The position numbers were made by a program, and so were the translations under genes. 64,000 nucleotides of DNA, from contig DASWYF010000022.1 of assembly GCA_036405135.1 (NCBI GenBank), positions 124,001-188,000 of the forward strand. Direction: 5' to 3'. This DNA is from Verrucomicrobiia bacterium (GTDB lineage Bacteria > Verrucomicrobiota > Verrucomicrobiia > Limisphaerales > JAEYXS01). Positions 33,233 through 43,700 of this stretch are shown here, piece after piece (position 1 is the stretch's first letter; each line of letters begins with the position of its first letter). The notes below the pieces were generated by a model, which had not been told where the DNA came from, did no database searches, and saw only the letters and a program-made list of their open reading frames with translations.

Positions 33233-33416
33233 GGCGGATTTCGAACGCGCCCACGACAGAAGATGGTCAGGATTTCGGGTTGAAATGGGGCTGGGCGACA
33301 GTCTTTACTGGGGAGGTAGCCTGTTTGGTACCACTTTTGAAGTCGAGAGGAAGTAGTGTGGCCGGATGGGATCGTGCGTGGCTGGTTCTTGCGCGAGGGA
33401 TGGGACGAATACCTGG

Positions 33417-34403
33417 ATGAAACTTTCGGTGATCATGTCGGTTTATAATGGTGAACGCTATCTGGCGTCTGCCATCGACAGCATTCTGGGGCAAACTTTC
33501 CGAGATTTTGAATTCCTGATCGTAGATGATGGTTCAAAGGATGGGACGGCGGACTTGCTGGCGAAGTATGCGCGAGAAGATCCACGGGTACACGTGGTGA
33601 CGCATGGGAAGAACAAGGGTTTGACGGCTTCGTTGAACGAATTGGTGCAGTTGGTGAAGGGGGAGTATCTGGCGCGGATGGATGCGGATGATGTGAGCCG
33701 GCCGGAACGGTTTGCGCGGCAGGTGGAGTGGCTGGACAATCACGCGGCTTGCGGGTTGGTGGGGAGCGCTTATACATTCATTGATCTGGAGGGAAGGGCG
33801 GGGATGACGTTCCGTTTCGAGAACGATCATCACTACTTGCAATGGTATCTGTGTTATCAGAATCCGCTGGCGCATCCGGCGGTGATGGGGCGGACAGCTT
33901 TGTTTCGTGCAGTGGGAGGTTATCGTGAGGAGTTCCGCTATGGGCAGGATTTTGATTTGTGGTGGCGCCTGAGTTTTACCACGCAACTGGCCTGCCTGCC
34001 GGAACCGCTGACGTTTGTAAGGCGGAATCCCACGGGCTTGAGCGGGGTGCATCAGCCTGAACAACTGGTGGCGAAGAGAAGGATTTTGACGGAAATGCTG
34101 CCGCGTCTGGGGATGAAGGACGTGGAGGAGGTTTTGCTGCGAGGTGCGCCGGGGGAATCCATCCGCAGGATTTATGCCTGCTTTTCCGGTAGGGAAGGGG
34201 TGTCCGAGAGAATCAAGGAGCTGATCCGGCGGGATTCCGCTGCCCGACTGGGGCTGATCTGGTTGCGCCATCCGTTTAAACGAGGTTCGGCAGAGGTTTT
34301 ACGGGATTCCTTGGCTTATTGCCCAGCGGTCCTTTTGCGGGGTGTATTCCAGATGGCATCCAGATGGTGTGTCAGTAAAGTGGACAATCCGATAATTAGG
34401 TAA
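33417..34403 (+). CDS. Family 2 glycosyltransferase
   Basis: A 328-residue GT2 with MKLSVIMSVYNGERYLASAIDSIL, FEFLIVDDGSKDGT, KGLTASLNELVQLVKGEYLARMDADDVSRPERF (DADD metal motif near residue 88), and YREEFRYGQDFDLWWRLS (the ED/QDFDLW acceptor motif). It is the last gene of the polysaccharide operon; a 184-base gap (33233-33416) precedes it, so it may have its own promoter. ATG 33417 begins the GT fold; the frame is open 51 bases further upstream without similarity. Confidence 0.9.
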   Translation: MKLSVIMSVYNGERYLASAIDSILGQTFRDFEFLIVDDGSKDGTADLLAKYAREDPRVHVVTHGKNKGLTASLNELVQLVKGEYLARMDADDVSRPERFARQVEWLDNHAACGLVGSAYTFIDLEGRAGMTFRFENDHHYLQWYLCYQNPLAHPAVMGRTALFRAVGGYREEFRYGQDFDLWWRLSFTTQLACLPEPLTFVRRNPTGLSGVHQPEQLVAKRRILTEMLPRLGMKDVEEVLLRGAPGESIRRIYACFSGREGVSERIKELIRRDSAARLGLIWLRHPFKRGSAEVLRDSLAYCPAVLLRGVFQMASRWCVSKVDNPIIR

Positions 34404-34720
34404 CGGAGGGGGTGGTGTGAATATGGACATATTTTGCTCAGTGATAAGTTTTTGTCTATATTTCTTTGCAATTTTCACTGGATAAGGTGTCCTGTTTTTG
34501 TTTGTGCTTTCGGATTTTGTCTTGACCTTGGGCGGTCTGCTGATTACCACACACGAAGCTGGAGGGGCTGCCTGTCTGGGGCCTCTGGGTAACAGGCGCG
34601 TGTCAGAGGCTCTGGGCGGTTAAAATCTCAAACATTATGAGCAGTAACATGGGGTCATTGTGTCTGGTAGGAGCGGTGCGTTCCGCAAAGGAGTCTTCTT
34701 TTAATTTTTCCAATTCTTTT
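34404..34720. promoter_or_regulatory. AT-rich leader region before the giant protein gene, with stem-loops
   Basis: The spacer starts with AATATG-GA-CATATT (34420-34433), runs through an AT-rich part (34436-34530, likely promoter), and contains GCCTCTG (34581-34587) matched by CAGAGGC (34604-34610), a 7-bp stem with a 16-base loop. AAAGGAG (34687-34693) lies 27 bases before the chosen ATG. The frame is open from 34637 but the residues before 34721 lack protein-like character. Confidence 0.4.
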
Positions 34721-37700
34721 ATGAAAAAAACTTTACTCACCTTGATGTTGGGCGTGCTGGTCGGTACGAGCGCGGCGACGGCAGCGACGGTGACGTGGCA
34801 GGGTGATGATTCGGCAGATTTTAATACTGGATCCAACTGGGATACCGGAAATCCGCCGGGTGTGGCGGATGATGCGGTGATACCGGCCTCGCCGGTCGGG
34901 CCGAATCTTGATCCGACGTCATCTGGTGCCATCAGTGTGTTGAGCATGAACATCGCGGCGGGGCGGACAGTGACGGCGACGGGGGGGAATGTCACGATCG
35001 GGGTGGGTGGTCTGACGGTGGCGGGGACGCTCTCGCATGCGAACCGGAGCCTGACGGTGAATGGGGCGACGGATATTCAGACGGGAGGTATTATAACCCG
35101 AACCTCGGGTGCGATCAATTTTGTAGGGGCACTTACAGTGGCGGGCACGTTGGAGGGCACGAGTGGTGGTACTACGGTGCGCAGCACGTGGACGCATACG
35201 GGTACTTTTACGGCTGGGACGGGAACTGTGACTTTTCAGGGCACTTCTGCTCAAGTGATTCCCGCCGTCAGTTTCAGTGGTGTGACGATCAATAATGCCT
35301 CTGGAGTGAGTTTGGATGCAGGGGTTGCGAATCCGTGGGTGCTAACGGGTACGCTGACATTGACGGCAGGTAACTTGAATCTTGGCGGGAGAAATTTATC
35401 GCTTGGTGGTGGCTTCACGGTGACCGGTGGCTCGATCACTGGTACGCCCAATGTGGAATTCACCGGTAGCGCGAATGCCACTTTTGGCGGCAGCGGCAGT
35501 TTGACGGTCAATGATGTCACCAGCAGCAGGACAGGTGGTACCATCACTTTGGGTGGTGATGTGACGGTGAATGGCAATGTCAATTTTGCCGGTGGCTCAT
35601 TGAGCCAGGGTGCGGCGGGTCGCAATCTGATTGGTGCAGGTGGCGCATTCAGTTTTACCGGAGCAACGCTCACGATTTTTGAGAGTGGCACAACGCCTTT
35701 CAGCACGGCATTCACGGGTTTTGCGGCCAGCCCGACGGTCACGGCAACCGCGGGTGTCACTTACAACCAGGCGGGTTCTGCCACGGTAGATTTGACCTCT
35801 TTCAACAGCAACCTGACGGTGACGGGCGGTGGTTCGTTTGTGTTGGGTGCGAACACCACGGTGGGCACCACGCTGACCATCGGAACGACGGCGGCGACTT
35901 CATTGAATGCCAGCGGCTTCAATCTGAATGTGGGGACGACGATGACGGTGAATAACGGGACTTCATTCAACGCGGGCAGCGGAACGATTACGGCTGCCGC
36001 CATCACGCTGGCCGGGGCCGGTCCTGCTTTTGATGCGGATACCGCGGTGATCAATGTGGATGACATCACGCTGGCGGGTGGAGCCGGTGCTTTCAATGCA
36101 GATGGTTCCACGATCAATATCGCGGATGATTTCGGCGGCACGGCTGCGGCTTTTAGCGCTGGTACGGGCACGGTCAACTTCGTGGGTGGGGCGGCGAACG
36201 ATCAGAACGTATTGCCCGGCATGAGCTTCAATAATTTCACGGTGAATGGTAACGCGACTGCGCGAGTGCTGGTTTCGGCGACGGGCACGGTGACGGTGAA
36301 CGGGGCGCTGAATGTGACGTCCGGCATCTTGGACGTCAATACGGCCACGACGCGGAATTTCTCCGGTGCCACCACCAGCACGCTGACGGTGGGTGCCAAT
36401 GGTACACTGCGTGTGCGTTCTACGGGAGCGACGCCGACCACGACGGATTATCAGAGCTTTGTGGCGATTGTGCGCGGTGCGGGCAGCACGGTGGAATATA
36501 TGGCGGCGACCACGCTCGACCTGAGCAGCTTCCATCACCTGATCATCAACGGGGCGGGAACTTTCACGTTGGGAGCAGCCACCACGGTGCAGGGCAATCT
36601 GACGCGCAGCGCGGGTAACTTGGATACGGGCAATTTTAACCTGGATGTGGATGGCAACCTGCTGGTGGGGGCGGGCACTTTGACGGCGGGGACATCGACG
36701 ATCAATGTGGGCGGGAACCTGACGGGTGCCTTCACGGGTACGAGCAGCACGGTGATCTTGGACGGCACGGGTGCGCAGTCCATCCAAGGTACGGCGAATT
36801 ACGGCAGCATACAAATTTCGGCCAATAACCGGACGGTGACGCCCACGGTCTCATTGACGGCGGCGGGGACTTTTTCCGTGGGTGCCAATGCGACTTATGA
36901 TTCGACCGGTTTCAGCCTCACAGTTGCGGGGGCAACGACCGTGGACGGCACGCTCAATATCCGGACGACGGGCGGAACGGTGAGTTTCTCCAGCCTGACG
37001 ATCAATAGCGGCGGTTCGGTGGTCTCCAGTGGCAACCAAGCAGTGACGGTCACGGGTGCCCTGGCTATTTCGGGTACATACAACGGCACGGCGGGTGGCG
37101 CGATCACGGTGGATGGCGGAGTTACGATCAATACCACGGGAACGCTGACACTGGGCAGCCAGGTGCTTACAATCAATGGTTCTGATTTTACACGCAATGG
37201 TTCGGGTGCATTCACGGCTGGAACTTCTACCGTTACTTTTGGAACGGGTGACAGTGCGGTGACGGGAACTTTCACGGGTGCCAACTCATTCAGCAGCCTG
37301 ACGTTGAGCAAGACGGCTGCAGGAAACACATTGACGGTCAATAACAACATCGCGGTTAGCGGTGTTCTGGCGGTCACGACGGGAACACTGATTCCCGGTG
37401 CGCAAACTGTCACGGTGACGGGCAATGTCACCAAGGGAACAAATGGTTCCATCACGCCGGGCACCAGCCTGTTTGTGTTCAACGGTTCGTCCCAGACGGT
37501 GGCAACATTGCTGACCTTCAATGATGTGGATGTGATTACGGGTTCCGGAGTGACGTTTGGGGCGATCACGGCAAATACGTTTGACATCGCCGCCACGACG
37601 GCGACGACGGTGAGCGTGGCGACGGGCGCGAACCTCGGGGCGGTCACGGTTGGTGACTTGGCCACGGTCACGGTCACAGGCACGGGTACGCTTACGGTCA

Positions 37701-40700
37701 GCAGCTTGAGCAATGATGGTGCCATCTCCTTCAACAGCACTGGCGGGCTGACGGCGACATCGGTTACACTGACCGGCAACGGTTCGCTTTCCACCACGTC
37801 CAGCGGTGCGTTTGTCATTCCAACACTGAATGTTCCCTCTGGTACAAGCCTGACACATGGCAGTGGTGCTTTCACGGTCAGCGGAACGGCGACCATCGGT
37901 GGTGCTTTCACCAAATCCTCTGGAGCTGTGTCGGTGGGAACCTTGGACTTGACGGCGAATGCGAATTACCAGCCGGGTTCGGGCAATGCGACCTATTCCA
38001 CGGTGACGATTGCCAATACGGCAACTTACGATACGACCACAGGCACAGGAACGGTGGCGGTCAATGGCAACTTGACGATCGCCGGTTCGTTTGACGCAGC
38101 GGATGGCACGGGGACCTACACGGTGACTGGCAATGTGGAGTTGCAGAGCACGGGCAGCTTCACCATCGGCACGCGCACATTGGACATCGTGAACGGCAAC
38201 TGGACCAAGGTAACGGGTAGCACGTTGACGGCGACTGGTTCGACCGTTTCCTTCACCGGCACTACGGCCAATACCGTTACCGGTATTACAACGTTCAATA
38301 ACCTGACGTTGAATAAATCCAGCAACGGCCTGACGGTGTTTGATGACATCACGGTGGCCAACCTCGTGTTGACCGCAGGAACGCTGACGTTTGATACGGG
38401 CAATGCGGATGTGGAAACAGTGACGGTCAGCGGCAACATCACCCGCACGACCGGTTTGATCACGGCAGAGAATTCTAAATTCCTCTTCACTGGCACCGGC
38501 CAGACGGTTGCTTCTGGGCTGACCTTCTTTGATGTGGAAATCGCCAATGGAGCTTCGGTGGCGACCTTCGCAGCAACCACCATCACGGGAACGCTGACGA
38601 CGACCGGAACGGGTTCGGTGAACTTCTCGGGGGATTCCAGCGTGGCGAACATCGTCAACAACGGCGCGATGAGCTTCAACACCAACGTGGATATCACCAC
38701 GAGCGGCAATATCACGAACAGTGGTACCATGACGTTTGCGGGCGCGGGCACGATCAACATTGCGGGGAACTGGACCGGCAACGGTTTGGCGACGGGTGGC
38801 ACGCCGACGGTGACGGTGAGCGGGAATGACTCCACGCTGGTAGGCAGTTACTATAACTTAGTGATCGCCAAAACAGCCGGACAGACAGCATCGGCGAATG
38901 GTGCGGTGACGGTGTTGAACACGCTGACTTTGACCTCTGGCACACTAGATATGAATGGCAACGGACTGACGCTGCAAGGTGTTGGCACAGCCGCAGTTAT
39001 CAATGGTGCCGATGGCACGGTGTTCTTGGCTGATGGCGGCACGGTGACATTCAGCGGCTCAGGCACTGACAATGATATTGATCTGACGGCCGGTACGGTG
39101 ACGTTCCACCATGTGGTGGTCAACAAGGGTACGGGCAATAAACTGGATGTGCAGACTGCGATCGCGGTGACGGGCGACCTGACGGTGACCTCCGGTATCT
39201 TGGACATCGACGCCCCGGTGACGGGAACTGCGGTGACGGGGAATGTTTCCATTGCGGGCAATGGACAAATTCTCCTTGGTACGCGCACGCTGGCAGTGGC
39301 TGGCACGAGCTTCACAGTGAATGGAACTTTCAGTTCAGGTGCCACGGGCACGTTGCTCTTGAATGGCAGCGACAATGTGGCATTCGGAGGCACGACGGAT
39401 CCTATCACCTTGGGCAATTTGACAGTGAGCTTGGCTGATTCCACCGATACAGTGGATCTGGCGCAGAACATCACGGTGTCTGGTTCCATCAGCATCACGG
39501 AAGGTATCTTGGACGCCAGTGGCAATACGGTGGCGGTCACGGCGGACATCGCGGTGCAGACGGGCGGCCAGTTCACTGCGGGTACGACGACTACGGTGGG
39601 TGATGACATCCAGATGGATGGCGGCAGTTATCTGGCGGGTGCGGGAGCGACCTCCATCACCGATGACCTGCAATTGAATGGTGGTACATTCAATGCCGGT
39701 TCCGCCACGACGACGATCTCTGGTAGTATCACAGGTTCAACGGGTGGCGGTTTCACGAAGGGCAGCAGCACGGTGCGTTTCATTGGTGCAGGCACTGAAA
39801 CGGTTATTGTCGATGTGATCTTTAACAATGTTTTAGTGGAGCGTTCGGCGACGTTGACGATTAACAACCTCGGCACATTCGATGTGGATGGCACACTGAC
39901 GATCAATAACAACGCGGCGGCGACGACGGTGTCTGCCGGTGCGACTGATGTGACGGGCGCGGTGCTTATCACCTTGGGCCGGTTCGATACGAGCGGGACG
40001 ACTACGATGGGATCTTCTCTGAACATCGTGGATGGCGAGTTTGAGAACTTGGAAGCGAATGTGACTGTCACCGGAGCAGTGACTGTGGGTGATACACTGG
40101 CAGCCGCTGCCTTGCTTGATTTGGGGTCGCAAACGTACAGCTTCGGCAGTCTGACGGTGGCTGTGACGGATGGCACGGTGACGCTGGCGAGCGGTTTCAA
40201 CCTGAGCACGACGGGTGCGATGACGGTGAATGGAACTTTCGGTACGGTGAACGCCCAAGGCACGTTGACGGTGGGCGGTGCCTTCTCCATGGCGAGCACA
40301 GGCGTAGTATTCCTCGGTACGGGTGACCCGACGGTCACATTCAACGGCACGGTGACCATCCCCTCGGGAGCAAGCTGGACCTCGGATGTCACGAGCATCA
40401 CCATGAACGGTGCGAGCTGGACGCAAGGGGCGCTCCTGACGGTGAATGCGACCTCGAGTGTGACATTCGGCGGAGGCATCGCACAGAACATCGTTTCCGG
40501 AACGTTCCCGAACTTGGTGATCAACAAATCGGCGAATGCGGCGACGCTCTCGAGTGCGACGATTGTGGTGTTGAACAATTTGACGCTGACGGCTCCGGCG
40601 GCGGGCTTGAATCTGAACACCCGTCAAATCCAGGTGGCAGGCAATATCTTGGGCACGGGCAATGTCATCACGGGGCCGACAGGTAACAGCCAGATCCGTT

Positions 40701-43700
40701 TCAACGGCACGGTTACACAGACGATGGTAAGCGGCATCACCGTCAGCCAGTTGGTGTTGGATGGTGTGGGAAACACAGTGCAGGTGCCTTCGGGCGGCAT
40801 CACGGTGAACACTTCCATCACGGTGCAAAACAGCAGCACACTGGACCAGGTGGCGGCAGGGCGGACCATCTCGGGTGACGGCAGCACCAGCTTTGTAATG
40901 TCAACCACGGGCGCCACACTGCGGTTGTATGAGAATTTCAGCTCGATGTTCCCGACAGTAACGATTCCGGCCTCCGTGAGCGGCACGGTAGATTGGTTGG
41001 CAACGATTGGCGTGAACGTGGAACTCTTGAGCATGCGGAATGTCACCTTCGGCGGCACGGGTACCTATGCCCTGACGGCTGATACGACGGTGAACAGCGG
41101 TTCCGGTCTGGCACAGGTGACGGCGGGGGCCCGCCTGAACACGGGTTCGTTCAACCTGTTGGGAACGGGCACGTTCACTTTGAATGCCAACGGTACGCTG
41201 GGCATCGGCTCAGTGGACGGCATCACGGATTCGGGCGCCACGGGCAATATCCGGACGACAACGCGTAATTACAGCACTAACGGCATTTATTCCTACAACG
41301 GCAGTGCGTTGCAGGTAACGGGTAATGGTTTGCCGGGTGATGCCGGACAGCGGGTGTTGCGTCTTTCCATTGATAACGCCAGCGGTGTGGTGCTGAGCCA
41401 AAGCACCACGGCTTCCAACCTCACCTTCTCAGCGGGTCACTTCTTCACCAGCCCGGCGGGCTCGCCGATCGTGATGACGGTGACGAATGTGACGGGCAGC
41501 ACTGGTGCACTTGCTCACGTGGTAGGCCAGTTGGCCAAGCCGTTCCCCACGGTGGTGAATGACCAGAGCTTTACCTTCCCCGTGGGTGATGGCACGAACT
41601 ACACGCCGGTCATCGTCACGGACATCGACATCACGGGGCCGGGACGCTTGGTGGCTTCAGCCCGGACGAATTACGTCGGCTCGAGCGAGGCCAGCTATCC
41701 GCCAGCCGTGGTGAGCAGCCAGCAGGTGGCGGGTCTGAACAAGGACACGATCTTGAACCGCTCATGGACAATCGACTTCCTTGATGGATTTACGGGTGAT
41801 TTCGATCCCCAGTTCGCCTTCTTGGATACTGATGTGACGGCTTTGACGGTCAACACGGAGGAAAGCAAGTTTGTCATCCGCCGTTACAACGAGGATGTGA
41901 ACGGTCTGGGTGAACAATGGTTCGGCACGACATTTGGCGCCCGCGTGACGGGGGCTGTCCCGAGTGTGAGGGCAAATGAACTGGATAAAGCCGGTGACTT
42001 CATCGTCGGTGCCCAGGCTCCGGCCCAGTATACATTCAATCTGGGTGCGGGTGTGATCGGCTTCAAGACCAACGTGGTGAGCAACATCACGGTGGACATG
42101 GCGGATTATATCGGTGAACCGCTGGCGTTCGGCTTTGCCAACCGCAACTTGCAATTCGCTGTGGCTCCGGTGACTGGTGCTCTTGGCGGGTTAAAGCTGG
42201 ATGTGATCTCGGGCGCAGGTTTCCAGGAATGTTACACCACAAACAACGTGAATTCGGGTATCACGATCAAGGCGTTGGGCACGGTGCCCGGCTCTTACAC
42301 GGTGGGTGTGGTGGATAACCAGTCACCGGCTGGCGCAGGTGCCCAGACGGTGTTTATCGGCATCGGACCCACGGCGGCCAATGGCGGTTCGACGGCTGAT
42401 TTCGACGGCAGTGGCATGTATGGCCTGACGCCCAACCTGTATAACTCCGGTTCATGGAACGGCTTCACTCCGGGTCAGACTGGACATGAGGCGGTGACGG
42501 TAGAGATGTGGTTCCGGGCGGATGCCGCCGGTGTGCTCTTGGATGAGCGCGGTGCCGCTGACCTGAAAGGTTTCCGCGATTCATGGATCGAGCTGGTTCA
42601 GGTTTCCCCGGGTGTGCTGGATGTGCGCTTGCGCGTGTGGAACTTGCCGACGTATCCGACCACGGGCCTTTCACTGGGCACGGTGGGCACGAACACATGG
42701 AACCATGTGGTGCTGCGTTATAGCGAGTCCGGCTCCGGCACGTTGGATGGTTTCTTGAATGGCGTGAAATCGGGCAGTTCAGTCACGGGTGATCGCACGA
42801 CTCCGATCGAGAACGGTGCAAGTGGCATCTACTACGGTCTGGGCCTGGCGAACACGACGCACTTGGGCAGTGGTGCTGCTTACGATGGCAGCATGGACGA
42901 GGTGCGTATCTGGAACATCGCCCGCTCGGATGCGGAGATTTTGGCCAATTGGAACAAGACGGTGGATCCGCAATCGGCCAACTTGCTGGCTTACTATCGC
43001 TTCGAGGATGGTGTGGGCACCATCATGGCGGATGAGACGGCCAATGATAACTTCATCAGCGTGGTGGGTAACACGCCGGTGTGGGGTGCGTCTGGAGCCA
43101 TGACCAACGCGGCTTCCCGGACGTTCACGATGCTGGATACTGAGGTGCTGACAATCGCCCTGAACGGGTATGACCCGGACAATACGGGGGCGATGTTCGC
43201 CCAGGTCCGCGGATTGACGGGTACCAACACAGTGGCCCAGTTGCAGCAGACCAACGGTATGGCGATCGGCAGCGGGTTCGTGACGGTCTCCAACCAGTTG
43301 GTGCATATCGACGGCCTCACTCCGGGTACCATGACCTTCGAGTATCGCGTGAACAACGGCATCGCGGTTTCGGCCTCGGTGACAATGACGGTGAATGTGC
43401 TGAGCGCTGCGAACGCGGTGCCCACGCTGACACCGACGACGGTGACGAAGACGGGCAATGAAGATTCGGCCATCACCATCAATTACAGTGATGTGATCTC
43501 TGGTTTGACGGGCATGAGTGTCTCGGACGGTGACGGCCCAAGCACGGTGGTGCTGGTGCTGCAGTCCGTATCTTCGGGCACGTTGCTGAAGGCGGGCAAT
43601 CCGGTGACGAACTTTGTGACCACGCTGGCCACGGGCCAGAGCTTCACATGGACGCCGCCGATGAACTATACCGGCACGACAAACGCGTTCACGTTCAAGG

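Noticed and set aside
34637-34720. Translation of the giant gene from ATG 34637
   Set aside because: Residues before the signal peptide are not signal-like, and the typical Lys-Lys plus hydrophobic start is at 34721.
35251-43482. Many long open frames on the minus strand inside the giant gene (up to about 340 codons)
   Set aside because: They mirror the Thr/Gly/Val-rich repeat codons of the plus strand (ACG, GGT, GTG), read as repetitive Val/Pro/Thr-rich sequence without domains, and have no promoters or starts of their own.
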